Shown here: positions 1 through 8,315 of the stretch, piece after piece
Numbering within the stretch: the stretch's first letter is position 1
How the letters are laid out: each line of letters opens with the position of its first letter
NCBI GenBank assembly: GCA_020721225.1
Contig: DYNE01000008.1
Span: forward strand, 1-64,000
Origin: Pelodictyon luteolum
GTDB taxonomy: Bacteria > Bacteroidota > Chlorobiia > Chlorobiales > Chlorobiaceae
DNA length: 64,000 nucleotides
Direction of reading: 5' to 3'
The notes under the pieces: model-generated
Databases searched by the model: none
Seen by the model: the letters and a program-made list of their open reading frames with translations, nothing else
Told to the model about the DNA's origin: nothing
Translations under genes and position numbers: made by a program

Positions 1-10
1 TCTTTTTTTC

Positions 11-55
11 ATTGATTTGTGGCGACCATGGTTACATTTTCTCCGGGAATTCAGG
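11..55 (+). repeat. Right end of a MITE-like repeat (45-bp exact match to 17079-17123)
   Basis: The 45 bases starting attgatttgtggcgaccatg and ending ttctccgggaattcagg are identical to 17079-17123. There they form the right end of an element with terminal inverted repeats. Only this end is visible here, so the rest of the copy probably lies left of the window, or this is a truncated copy. It is non-coding. Confidence 0.8.
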
Positions 56-311
56 GATGATCTGTTTCCCTGTATGGTCGGCATGGACGGTTTTTTTAGC
101 TTTTGCCGGATATGGCGCGTCTCCGGGTTCGGGAATTGATAATTTCTTCCCGGTGTTATGAGTTCACTATGTGAGTATCGGGAAACAGTAGATTGTTGAG
201 GGCGATCATGCATGAAATGAGAGCCTTTTTTCCGCTGAATCGCAGAAGGATGGAAAGGCGCAGGCCGATTCCGTTTCAGGACGATCGGTTCTGCTGAAGT
301 CGCAAAACGAA
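56..311. other. Gene-poor leader before the TPR gene
   Basis: No convincing complete gene is seen. A short frame starts at ATG 208 and soon stops. The frame of the downstream TPR fragment is open from about 216 but has no ATG, so the true N-terminus of that gene may be disrupted here. A run of six T at 226-231 is a plausible site for a frame change. No clear promoter was identified. Confidence 0.4.
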
Positions 312-1406
312 GTGCAGCAGCCTGTTTGGGATCCGTCGGGAACGGATGCGCCTTCGCTTGTTTTGCCGCCCGAACGGGTTCAGGACAGCCTTCCCGTTCG
401 CTCTTCCGCAAAGGTCAGCCCGAATGCAGAGCGGCCTGAGACGGATGGAAAAGGGCGTTCTGCAAGGGTTTCGAGGAAAAAACAGGTTCGTGACAGCTTG
501 AGGGTGGCTTCTGTGAAGCGGGCAGAGGTTCTGAAGCAAATGAAGAGAGCTGCTGAAAAGAAACTGCTTGACAGTCTTGAAACCGCGGCCCGGTCACTGC
601 GTACACAGGACAGTCTCAGACGCGAGTCGGCAATGGTACGGTATCGCGACAGCGTGCGTCTTGTTTTGGCGCATGAGCGGACGGTTGACAGCTTGCATGC
701 TCTCCGGATGAAACGGGATCGTTCTTCGGCCATAAACCGTTCGGCGCGCAGGAAGCAGTATCGCGACACTCTTGTACCCTCAGCAACGATTGCAGGAGGT
801 GCAGGGGAGAAGCCCAGGCTGGAGCTTGTTGCTCCGCCTCCCTCGCAGGGGAGGATTTCCGCCGATTTGGTTTCGCAGAAAAGCGGGCCTGCTTCGGGGC
901 AATCGGTTTCGGGGACTTCCCTGCTTCGGCCCGTGCCGCAGCAGGGAGCGGTTTCGAGGGCCGCGAGCGGGCGTGACAGTCTTTTTGCCGAGGCGCTGCT
1001 GCATTATCGTCAGAGGAGTTTCGGTCGGGCTCTTCCGCTTGCCAATCAGGCCCTTCTTCTTTCCCGAAAGATGTCGGGTTTGAATTCGTCAGCGGAATTG
1101 CCGTCGCTTGTTCTGATTGCCGATATATATCTGGCGGAAAAAAAGTACCGGCAGGCGATGCCTTTCTATTTTAGGGCGCTTGCCATCGCGAAAAAATGCC
1201 GGCGCAGAATTATTCGGTTACGGCCGGTATTCTGCATAGTCTTGGTTCGCTTTATGCCGACGAGGGTTCGGAGGCCAGGGCGGATGAGTATTTCCGGAAA
1301 GCTCTTGCGATCAGGGAAAAAACCGAGGGTCCGGAGGGCGAAGGGGTTGCGGGAACGCTTGCGGCCATGGGGTCCCTGTATAATCGTCAGGGGAAGAGCG
1401 ATATAG
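312..1406 (+). pseudogene. 5' part of a frameshifted TPR protein gene
   Basis: The first two thirds of this frame encode a highly charged stretch rich in Arg, Ser and Asp with repeated R-D-S-L/V motifs. TPR-like helices follow at about residues 220-295 (ALLHYRQRSFGRALPLANQA, then MPFYFRALAIAKK). After residue 295 the frame turns into basic non-TPR sequence. In the -1 frame, TPR units continue without interruption from 1196. The switch falls on a run of six A at 1191-1196, so one gene appears split by an indel, a sequencing error or a frameshift. The annotated start is GTG; the open frame extends upstream without an ATG and no signal peptide is visible. Function is unknown; TPRs usually mediate protein-protein contacts. 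Confidence 0.6.
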
Positions 1407-2122
1407 CCATGATGTATTATACCCGGGCATTGTCGATCCTCGAAAAGCTGGATGATACAGGGGCCTCGTCCGCTCCGATTCTTCTGTACATGGCGGCTTT
1501 GTATCATCAGACCGGATATTACGATTTAGCGGTTCAGCTTTTTCAGCGCGCGCTTATGATCAATGAGAGAGTGAAGGGACGGCTTCATCCCGATGTTGCC
1601 GTTTCGCTCAACGGACTTGCCATGATTTCGCTGATGCAGCAGCGATATACGGAGTCTGAACTGCTTTTTCAGCGCGGTCTCGATATTCAGGAGAAGGCTT
1701 TTGGTCCGGATCATGCGGAGGTTGCCCTTACTCTGCAGAGCCTCGCTTCGGTCAAGCGGCTTTTGCATCGGTTTGACGATGCGGAGCGGCTGATGATACG
1801 ATCTCTGGCCATAACCGGGAAGCGTTTTCCTCCGGGACACCGCAATGTCGGAGCGGCATTGAATTCGCTTGCCCTTATTTATGATGCAAAGGGCGATTAT
1901 GCCGCAGCTGAGCCTCTGTTCAGAAAATCTCTTGCGGTTTCGGAAAAGCGTGTCGGAGGTAATGAAGCCGACGCTGCCCAGGTTCTTGAAAATATGTCGA
2001 ATATGTATCTTAAATCAGGTCGGCAGAAGGAGGCCGAACAGTATGCGAAAAGGGCGATGCGATTCCGGAACCTTATGGGGGAGAGGAGCGATGAAGGGAG
2101 CTCTGTTTTCAGAAAGAAATAA
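1196..2122 (+). CDS. TPR (kinesin light chain-like) repeat protein, 3' part of the split gene
   Basis: The protein has 308 residues, almost wholly TPR_10/TPR_12-type repeats of about 42 residues. Each unit carries an A-L-x-I-x-E/R-K type motif, for example YFRKALAIREK, YYTRALSILEK, LFQRALMINER, LFQRGLDIQEK and LFRKSLAVSEK. About six or seven units are visible, followed by a short polar tail. The ATG overlaps the A6 run where the upstream frame ends its TPR homology, and no ribosome-binding site is evident. This is more likely the continuation of the 312-1406 gene than an independent gene. There is no enzymatic domain; a scaffolding role is an inference from the repeats. Confidence 0.7.
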   Translation: MPAQNYSVTAGILHSLGSLYADEGSEARADEYFRKALAIREKTEGPEGEGVAGTLAAMGSLYNRQGKSDIAMMYYTRALSILEKLDDTGASSAPILLYMAALYHQTGYYDLAVQLFQRALMINERVKGRLHPDVAVSLNGLAMISLMQQRYTESELLFQRGLDIQEKAFGPDHAEVALTLQSLASVKRLLHRFDDAERLMIRSLAITGKRFPPGHRNVGAALNSLALIYDAKGDYAAAEPLFRKSLAVSEKRVGGNEADAAQVLENMSNMYLKSGRQKEAEQYAKRAMRFRNLMGERSDEGSSVFRKK

Positions 2123-2367
2123 CATTCGTTATTGACCGGATTAATTCGTATATATAAATTCGCATTTGACCGCGTGGTGAAGATGCTAAGAAAGATCAGG
2201 TGTCCATATTTCTGCTTTTCTACAGATCGTTACTGTCTACCTGTTTGCAAGGATTTTTTTCCTGACTGGCAAAACTCTCCTTCAGATTATTCCTTTCCTG
2301 CATTGCTGCCACTCCAGTGAATGCTTTTTAAGCATTGTTAATAATTTTATTACAGGAAAAGGACAGT

Positions 2368-4155
2368 ATGATTGAAGAACAGCCATCCGTTTTGAATTTC
2401 AGCAATTTAGAGCTTGCTGAACCTTTGCTCAGAGCCCTTGAAGAGGTCGGGTATGAAAAACCTACACCGATTCAGGCGCAAACCATTCCATTACTTCTCG
2501 ACGGCCGGGATGTTCTCGGTCAGGCACAGACGGGTACCGGCAAGACCGCGGCTTTCGCGCTTCCGGTGCTTTCCAATATTGTGCTTTCGAAAACTGAACC
2601 CCAGGCGCTGGTGCTGACTCCGACAAGAGAGCTTGCCATTCAGGTTGCCGAGGCGTTTCACCGTTATGCCGAATATCTGAAAGGGTTTCATGTGGTGCCG
2701 ATCTATGGCGGTCAGGATTACGGAACGCAGCTGCGCATGCTGAAGAGAGGCGTGCATGTGGTTGTGGGTACTCCGGGTCGTGTTATGGATCATATGCGCC
2801 GCGGTTCACTTTCTCTGAGCTCCTTGCAGTGCCTGGTGCTCGATGAGGCTGACGAGATGCTTCGTATGGGTTTTATCGATGACGTTGAGTGGATACTCGA
2901 TCAGACGCCGGAATCGCGTCAGGTCGCTTTATTCTCGGCAACCATGCCTGCGCCGATTCGTCGTATCGCCCAGAAACATCTCAAGAGCCCCGCTGAAGTC
3001 ATCATTCAGAATAAAACAACCACGGTCGAGACCATCCGTCAACGGTACTGGATTGTCGGTGGAAGCCATAAGCTCGATGTGCTGACCAGAATTCTGGAAT
3101 TCGAGCCGTTTGACGGCATTCTTATTTTCGTTCGCACGAAAACCATGACGCTCGAACTTGCCGAAAAACTGCAGGCAAGGGGATATGCCGCTTCGGCTTT
3201 GAATGGCGATATGGCGCAGAATCAGAGGGAGCGGACGGTCGAACAGCTCAAGGACGGTACGCTGAGCATTGTTATCGCTACCGATGTGGCCGCAAGAGGA
3301 CTGGATGTCGATCGCATCAGTCATGTGATCAATTACGATATACCTTCAGATACGGAGTCGTACGTTCACCGGATAGGGCGTACAGGGCGTGCCGGAAGAA
3401 GCGGTGAAGCTATTCTGTTCGTTTCTCCGAGAGAGAAAAATATGCTCTATGCCATCGAGAAGGCTACCCGTAAACGTATCGAACTGATGGAGCTTCCTTC
3501 GACGGAGATTATCAACGATAAACGGGTTGCAAAGTTCAAGCAGCGTATTACCGATACCATTGCTGCCGAGGATCTGGAGTTTTACACAAGACTTCTCGAA
3601 CAGTATTGCCGTGAGCATGATGTTACGGAGCTCGAGGCCGCGGCAGCTCTCGCTTCGATGTTTCAGGGCGAAACTCCGCTTTTGCTCTCTTCGAAACCTG
3701 AGAGACCGGCTCGCCAGGAGGGGCGTGATCGTCCGGATAGCCGCGATCGTTCGGAAAGGGATCGGGGCGCTTCGAGAAGCCCGAAAAGGGATGGCCTGTA
3801 TTCCGATGAAAGACGGGAGAGCTACCGCATCGAGGTGGGAAGCACGCATGGCGTAAAACCGGGCAATATACTTGGAGCGATTCTCAACGAGGTCGGTCTC
3901 GATCCGGAAGCGGTGGGAAGAATTACCGTTAACGATACCTATAGCACCGTGGAGCTTCCAGCAGGCATGCCGGATGCAGTGTTCCATGAAATGCGCAAGG
4001 TGAGAGTGTGTGGTCGTCAGTTGCGCCTTACGAAGTCGGAAGAGCGTTCACAGAGCGGCTATGCGGGCACAGGCAAGCGGACAGGTTACAAACCGAAATC
4101 GGATTTTAAAAGCGAACCCTCTTATTTTACCGGTCATAAAAAGAAGCGGAAGTAA
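2368..4155 (+). CDS. deaD: ATP-dependent DEAD-box RNA helicase, DeaD/CsdA type
   Basis: The 595-residue protein should unwind structured RNA in the cytoplasm (ribosome assembly, mRNA decay, cold adaptation in the family). All helicase motifs are visible: Q motif (residues 9-40), AQTGTGKT, PTRELAIQ, TPGRVMDH, DEAD, SAT, ATDVAARGLDV and HRIGRTGRAGRSG. A charged Arg/Asp-rich linker follows (about 445-475), then a DbpA-type RNA-binding domain (RIEVGSTHGVKPGNILGAI). That C-terminal domain supports DeaD rather than RhlE. The ORF track starts at 2335, but ATG 2368 follows a good Shine-Dalgarno (aggaaaagga), so it is preferred. It is followed by a strong terminator and appears monocistronic. Confidence 0.93.
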   Translation: MIEEQPSVLNFSNLELAEPLLRALEEVGYEKPTPIQAQTIPLLLDGRDVLGQAQTGTGKTAAFALPVLSNIVLSKTEPQALVLTPTRELAIQVAEAFHRYAEYLKGFHVVPIYGGQDYGTQLRMLKRGVHVVVGTPGRVMDHMRRGSLSLSSLQCLVLDEADEMLRMGFIDDVEWILDQTPESRQVALFSATMPAPIRRIAQKHLKSPAEVIIQNKTTTVETIRQRYWIVGGSHKLDVLTRILEFEPFDGILIFVRTKTMTLELAEKLQARGYAASALNGDMAQNQRERTVEQLKDGTLSIVIATDVAARGLDVDRISHVINYDIPSDTESYVHRIGRTGRAGRSGEAILFVSPREKNMLYAIEKATRKRIELMELPSTEIINDKRVAKFKQRITDTIAAEDLEFYTRLLEQYCREHDVTELEAAAALASMFQGETPLLLSSKPERPARQEGRDRPDSRDRSERDRGASRSPKRDGLYSDERRESYRIEVGSTHGVKPGNILGAILNEVGLDPEAVGRITVNDTYSTVELPAGMPDAVFHEMRKVRVCGRQLRLTKSEERSQSGYAGTGKRTGYKPKSDFKSEPSYFTGHKKKRK

Positions 4156-4179
4156 GAGAACCGGTGTTTTTTTTGATAA

Positions 4180-4214
4180 GCCTGCAGACGGAATAGTCTG
4201 CAGGCTTTTTTTTT
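4180..4214 (+). terminator. Rho-independent terminator of deaD
   Basis: A perfect 10-bp stem gcctgcagac/gtctgcaggc with a 6-base loop (ggaata) is followed by nine T. It lies 25 bases after the helicase stop codon. Confidence 0.9.
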
Positions 4215-4569
4215 GACTGGTTTTGCTGCCGCTGAACGACGTGATACAGTGATTATGAATCAGAAGGGAGCAAGAACAATAACATCCTTGTGTTTCGCCA
4301 AATGGGAGATCGGCTTTTTGTAACCCTATGAGATGGGGGATGTCTCCATGGATTCCTGAATTAATAGATGCGTGCTTTTGTTCTGTATATGATGTTATCG
4401 AGGTAGAATTTCCGGATATACGAACCGTTATCCTTTCCGGGATCAAGGTTTGCTGCGACAGGAACGGATGTCCAGTAACGGAGGATATATTTTACAAGCC
4501 CGAATGTCCGGGTTATGGTTAAACAGTAATGGCTGAAAAGGTACAATGCTTTTTTGAACCGGAGTAATC
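4215..4569. other. Intergenic region with no supported gene
   Basis: There are short open frames on both strands (about 61-64 codons) but none has a ribosome-binding site, recognisable domain or convincing composition. The stretch probably carries the promoter and leader of the downstream metallo-beta-lactamase gene. No repeat or structured RNA was recognised. Confidence 0.5.
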
Positions 4570-5958
4570 ATGGAACTACAGTTTTACGGAGCTGCGGCGA
4601 GGGTAACCGGAACCTGCCATATGCTGAGAACAGGGGGCTTCACCCTGTTGCTCGATTGCGGTCTCATTCAGGGATCACGTGAGGAGGAGGCGCTTAATGG
4701 CGATCCGTTTTCTTTTGAACCTTCTTCTGTCGATGCCGTGGTGCTCAGCCACGGTCATATCGATCATTCCGGTCGGCTGCCGCTGCTGGTGAAGCGCGGT
4801 TTCAACGGTCCGGTCTATACCCAGCATGCAACCGTCGATCTGTCGAGAGTGCTGCTGCTCGATTCAGCTTCTCTTGCCGAGCGGGATGCGGATTATCGCC
4901 GACGTTATCCGACCGATCCAAAGGAGCGCCATGCCGAGCCGCTTTATACACGCAAAGATGCTCTGAGGGCCATCAGCATGATGAGAGGCATGGAGTATCG
5001 TGAAGAGAGGGAGATTCTTCCGGGCGTCAGGCTGCGCTTTTTCGATGCCGGTCATATTCTCGGTTCTGCGGTGGTTGAACTTGGTATCACTGAAGAGGGA
5101 CAAAAGAGAACGATTGTTTTCAGCGGCGATCTCGGTCAATATGACAGTCCGGTGTTGCGTGATCCGGAGACTCCCGAGCATGCGGATCTGCTTCTGGTTG
5201 AGAGTACCTATGGCGATCGGCTGCATCGCAATTTTCAGGATACCGTCGCAGAGTTGGGTGAGATTTTCCGTACTGCATGCAAGGAGTGCGGTAACATTCT
5301 CATTCCTGCGTTTTCCATCGGGCGAAGCCAGGAACTGCTCTACCTGTTCGCTACCTGTTACGACGAATGGGAGCTTGAAAAGTGGCAGGTCTATCTTGAC
5401 AGCCCCATGGCTATCGATGCCGGAAGGATCTACTGGGACTATCCGGCACTGCTTGACGAGGATGCGCTGAAACTGAGGAACAATCCAGCTCTTTTGCCTC
5501 CGCTCCGGAACCTGCATTTTACCGATCGCGTGGAAGCATCGCGCAAAATTAATGACATCAGACAGGGCGCGATCATCATAGCCGGAAGCGGCATGTGCAA
5601 CGGCGGCAGGATATTGCACCATCTCAAGCACAATATCTCGCGGCCCGAATGCAGGGTGATCATTACGGGTTTTCAGGCACCTGGAACGCTGGGAAGGGAG
5701 ATCGTGAACGGCGCGGGCGAGGTGTTCATACATGGCCGAAGCTATCGGGTCGCTGCAGGCGTTCATACGATAGGAGGGCTTTCGGCTCATGGAGATCGCA
5801 GCGATCTGCTGCGATGGCTGCAGGGTTTCTCGAACAAGCCGGACGTGTATGTGGTGCATGGGGACGCGAGTGCGAAAATCTCGTTCAGGAATGCCATCGA
5901 AGATGAGCTGCAGATGCATGCTTCGATACCGAATCATGGAGATCTGGTTAAATTTTAG
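4570..5958 (+). CDS. MBL-fold/beta-CASP RNA-processing exonuclease
   Basis: The protein has 462 residues. The N-terminal metallo-beta-lactamase fold carries the zinc motif HGHIDHSG (about residue 59), a second metal His in GHILGSA, and FSGDLG. A beta-CASP insert follows (PAFSIGRSQELLYLF, DSPMAIDAG). The C-terminal Zn-dependent RNase part contains GGLSAHGDRSDLL and VVHGDASA. This is the layout of the Ysh1/CPSF73-like bacterial ribonucleases, which cleave or trim RNA using two zinc ions. The start ATG follows an upstream ggag. It stands alone between two intergenic regions. The exact RNA substrate cannot be read from sequence. Confidence 0.88.
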   Translation: MELQFYGAAARVTGTCHMLRTGGFTLLLDCGLIQGSREEEALNGDPFSFEPSSVDAVVLSHGHIDHSGRLPLLVKRGFNGPVYTQHATVDLSRVLLLDSASLAERDADYRRRYPTDPKERHAEPLYTRKDALRAISMMRGMEYREEREILPGVRLRFFDAGHILGSAVVELGITEEGQKRTIVFSGDLGQYDSPVLRDPETPEHADLLLVESTYGDRLHRNFQDTVAELGEIFRTACKECGNILIPAFSIGRSQELLYLFATCYDEWELEKWQVYLDSPMAIDAGRIYWDYPALLDEDALKLRNNPALLPPLRNLHFTDRVEASRKINDIRQGAIIIAGSGMCNGGRILHHLKHNISRPECRVIITGFQAPGTLGREIVNGAGEVFIHGRSYRVAAGVHTIGGLSAHGDRSDLLRWLQGFSNKPDVYVVHGDASAKISFRNAIEDELQMHASIPNHGDLVKF

Positions 5959-6013
5959 TGCGCTGCCACTCGTTTGTTCGGCAATTCTTTCGCGTCGTCG
6001 GTGACGATGAGTC

Positions 6014-6049
6014 GGGTTCGAAATCATTATTTTCAAGGGTTTCGAACCC
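6014..6049 (+). terminator. Hairpin downstream of the MBL-fold gene
   Basis: A perfect 10-bp inverted repeat gggttcgaaa/tttcgaaccc encloses a 16-base A/T-rich loop, 55 bases past the stop codon. There is no T-run after it, so it may be a weak or factor-assisted terminator or a 3'-end stabiliser. Confidence 0.45.
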
Positions 6050-6207
6050 TGCACCAAGGGAATGCCGATTTTCTGAGGCTCATGCAGGAACCGTTTACGA
6101 TAATAAATTTAGAGGTGCCCGACAGTAGGTTTATAGCCTGAGAAATGTTATCTCTGCTTTCATTGATAACCGGAATTTACCGAGATGATGTTTTAAAAAG
6201 GAAAATT

Positions 6208-6678
6208 ATGATGATTATTACCATACAGGAGCTTGTTCCGATTCTGCAGACAGCTATCGGTCCGATGATTCTCATTTCAGGTCTCGGCCTTCTTCTGCTG
6301 ACCATGACCAACCGGCTGGGGCGTATTATCGACCGGTCAAGGGCTCTGCTTGACGACCTGGAGTCGGAGTCGGAGTCCTATATACTCAGAATCAACCGTG
6401 AGGTGGATATTCTGTGGAAAAGGGCCCGTTATATCAGGGTGGCGATCCTGCTGGCCTGTCTGACCTGCCTTGGGGCTTCGATGCTGATTATTCTGCTCTT
6501 TCTTTCGGTGCTGGTCGATCTCGATATTCCGTTGATCGTTTCGGGTATTTTTATTGCGAGCATGTTCAGCTTGTCGTTTTCTCTTGTTTTTTTCCTTTTC
6601 GATGTCAATCTGACGCTTGCAGCCTTGAAAATCGAGCGGGAGAGCCATAGCAGGAAACGGCTGATTATGGAGATATAA
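6208..6678 (+). CDS. DUF2721 family membrane protein
   Basis: The protein has 156 residues. An N-terminal membrane helix (IGPMILISGLGLLLLTM) is followed by the family-typical stretch NRLGRIIDRSRAL, an amphipathic segment, and two further hydrophobic helices (about 85-107 and 112-135). This matches the DUF2721 pattern, a family of unknown function. The ORF-track start at 6145 is less likely than the ATG pair at 6208/6211, which follows aaagga. The gene is probably monocistronic; the next feature is a tRNA on the opposite strand. A role in the inner membrane is inferred from hydropathy only. Confidence 0.75.
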   Translation: MMIITIQELVPILQTAIGPMILISGLGLLLLTMTNRLGRIIDRSRALLDDLESESESYILRINREVDILWKRARYIRVAILLACLTCLGASMLIILLFLSVLVDLDIPLIVSGIFIASMFSLSFSLVFFLFDVNLTLAALKIERESHSRKRLIMEI

Positions 6679-6697
6679 CAAAAAGTTCGACGAGAGG

Positions 6698-6773
6698 TGG
6701 TGAATGCGGCAGGACTCGAACCTGCGACCCTCTGCTTAAAAGGCAGATGCTCTACCGGCTGAGCTACGCATTC
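6698..6773 (-). tRNA. tRNA-Lys (anticodon UUU)
   Basis: The minus strand reads GAATGCGTAGCTCAGCCGGT and later TCTGCCTTTTAAGCAGA, then GGTTCGAGTCC and CGCATTC. The 7-bp acceptor stem GAATGCG/CGCATTC is perfect. The anticodon loop CTTTTAA gives anticodon TTT. The T arm carries TTCGAGT. The discriminator A is followed by an encoded CCA at 6698-6700. Confidence 0.96.
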
Positions 6774-6860
6774 ATGAGGTTGGAGAGCAATATAATGAAA
6801 AAATCGCCGGCAGGTTTGATTCGTTCCGTTGTCTCATAATCTTTAAAGTTGCTGCCCGTT

Positions 6861-7379
6861 ATGAAGCGGTTAATTTTTTTCGTAGTTGTCACATTTGTTT
6901 TTGTTTTTTTCTCCGGGAGGGTCGAAGCCGGTTCGCCGAAAAAAATGGTGAAGCAGGGTGAGGCGTATTATGCTCTTGGTCGTTTCAGTGAGGCTGTTGC
7001 GGAGTTCAATCTGGCTATAGCAGAGGAGAGCGATTATCAGCAGGCTTATTATGCAAGGGGCAAGGCGTTCCATGAACAGCAGAAGTTTCGTGAGGCGATA
7101 GCTGATTACGATAAGGCGATTGAGCTGAAAAAGGATTGTGCGAGAGCGTTTTATCATCGCGGCCTTGCCAGGGAGGCTCTGCAGGAGTATACTGAGGCCG
7201 TGTCCGATTATGACAGCGCAATTGCCGTTCGTAATCAGTACGAAAAGGCGTTGTATGCACGGGGAGCGCTCAGGTTTAAGCTCGATGACCGGAGCGGCGC
7301 GCTCGACGATATGAAAAGAGCTGCAGCTTTGGGCAGTAAAAAGGCTTCGGACTGGCTCGCTGAAAAGGGTTCCCGCTGA
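6861..7379 (+). CDS. Secreted/periplasmic TPR protein
   Basis: The 172-residue protein has a clear signal peptide (KR, then a Phe/Val-rich core, ending near VEAG at about residue 24). Roughly four TPR units follow, with motifs such as YYALGRFSEAVAEFNLAI, YYARGKAFHEQQKFREAIADY and FYHRGLAREALQEYTEAVSDY, plus a final degenerate unit. It probably acts as a periplasmic adaptor; its partner is unknown. The ORF-track start (TTG 6849) is replaced by ATG 6861, which begins the signal peptide. It converges with the Xer recombinase gene, whose stop is 15 bases away. Confidence 0.82.
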   Translation: MKRLIFFVVVTFVFVFFSGRVEAGSPKKMVKQGEAYYALGRFSEAVAEFNLAIAEESDYQQAYYARGKAFHEQQKFREAIADYDKAIELKKDCARAFYHRGLAREALQEYTEAVSDYDSAIAVRNQYEKALYARGALRFKLDDRSGALDDMKRAAALGSKKASDWLAEKGSR

Positions 7380-7394
7380 GGTCGAACCGTTTTT

Positions 7395-8315
7395 TCAAGC
7401 TCTCGGATGGAATGTTTTGTGTACTTCCCTGATGAATGAGCGGTCGATGTGGGTGTAGATCTGGGTTGCAAGAATGGAGCTGTGGCCGAGCATTTCCTGA
7501 ACGGCACGCAGGTCGGCTCCTCCTTCGAGAAGATGGGTGGCAAAGGTGTGCCGGAGGGTGTGCGGGCTGATGTTTTTCTGGATTCCGGCAAGGATGGCAT
7601 ACTCTTTTACCATAAGATAGACGGCCATTCTCGACAGCTTTTTACCTCTCGCATTGAGAAAGAGGCAGTCCTCCGACTCTTTTGTGACCATTCCGATTCG
7701 CAGCTGATTCTGATATTGCGTTATCGCTTCTATGGCGGCATTTCCTACCGGTACGAGTCTCTCTTTCGATCCTTTTCCCAATATTCTTACAAATCCGGCA
7801 TCGAAATAGAGGTGCTGCTGCTGCAGGGCGGTCAGTTCGCTGACACGGACTCCCGCAGCATAAAGAAATTCAAGGATGGCTTTGTCGCGCAGCATGAATT
7901 TTCCCGGAGGGTTCTGTTGCAGGGGGGCTTCGAGCAGATTCATGACTTCGCTCAGGCTGAGTACGTCAGGAAGGTTTTTTGCCAGTTTCGGCTGTTGTAT
8001 GGTTTCGGCAGGGTTGGTTTCAAGCGTTCGTTCGATCAGGAGAAATTTGTGGAGCGAACGGATTGCGGAGATGTTTCTGCCCAGAGTGCTTGCTTCGAGT
8101 CCGGTGGCATGCAGTTCCGAGATAAATCTGCGGATATCCTCAGTTTCAACGGTATTGATATTTTTGCTTTCGTCCTGCATGAAGAGCAGATATCGCGTCA
8201 GGTCGTTTCTGTAGGAGTCGCGGGTATTTATCGAGAAGTTTCTCTCTACGGAGAGGTGATTCAGGAAGTTTTCAAGCGTTCTCCTGTAGGGTTCAGCGAG
8301 GTCGTGCGTGTTCAT
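7395..8315 (-). CDS. xerD: Site-specific tyrosine recombinase XerC/XerD family
   Basis: The 306-residue protein has an N-terminal SAM-like core-binding domain (residues 10-95) and a C-terminal phage-integrase catalytic domain. Catalytic residues are visible: Arg in AAGVRVSELTAL, Lys in GKGSKERLVP, HTLRH, the GHSS box, and Tyr in TQIYTHIDR. Family members resolve chromosome dimers at dif with FtsK. The length and ends are those of a housekeeping Xer protein rather than a phage integrase, and no attachment repeats are seen nearby. Its ATG overlaps the rsmB stop by four bases (ATGA), so the two are co-translated. XerC versus XerD is not certain from sequence alone. Confidence 0.9.
   Translation of the reverse strand: MNTHDLAEPYRRTLENFLNHLSVERNFSINTRDSYRNDLTRYLLFMQDESKNINTVETEDIRRFISELHATGLEASTLGRNISAIRSLHKFLLIERTLETNPAETIQQPKLAKNLPDVLSLSEVMNLLEAPLQQNPPGKFMLRDKAILEFLYAAGVRVSELTALQQQHLYFDAGFVRILGKGSKERLVPVGNAAIEAITQYQNQLRIGMVTKESEDCLFLNARGKKLSRMAVYLMVKEYAILAGIQKNISPHTLRHTFATHLLEGGADLRAVQEMLGHSSILATQIYTHIDRSFIREVHKTFHPRA

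Noticed and set aside
2132-2320. 62-codon ORF between the TPR gene and the helicase
   Set aside because: No ribosome-binding site, alternative start, and unusual Cys/Phe-rich composition; leader sequence of deaD more likely.
7395-8315. Phage integrase marking an integrated element
   Set aside because: The protein has housekeeping Xer length and is coupled to rsmB; no attachment repeats or phage genes are nearby, although a tRNA-Lys lies 600 bp away.
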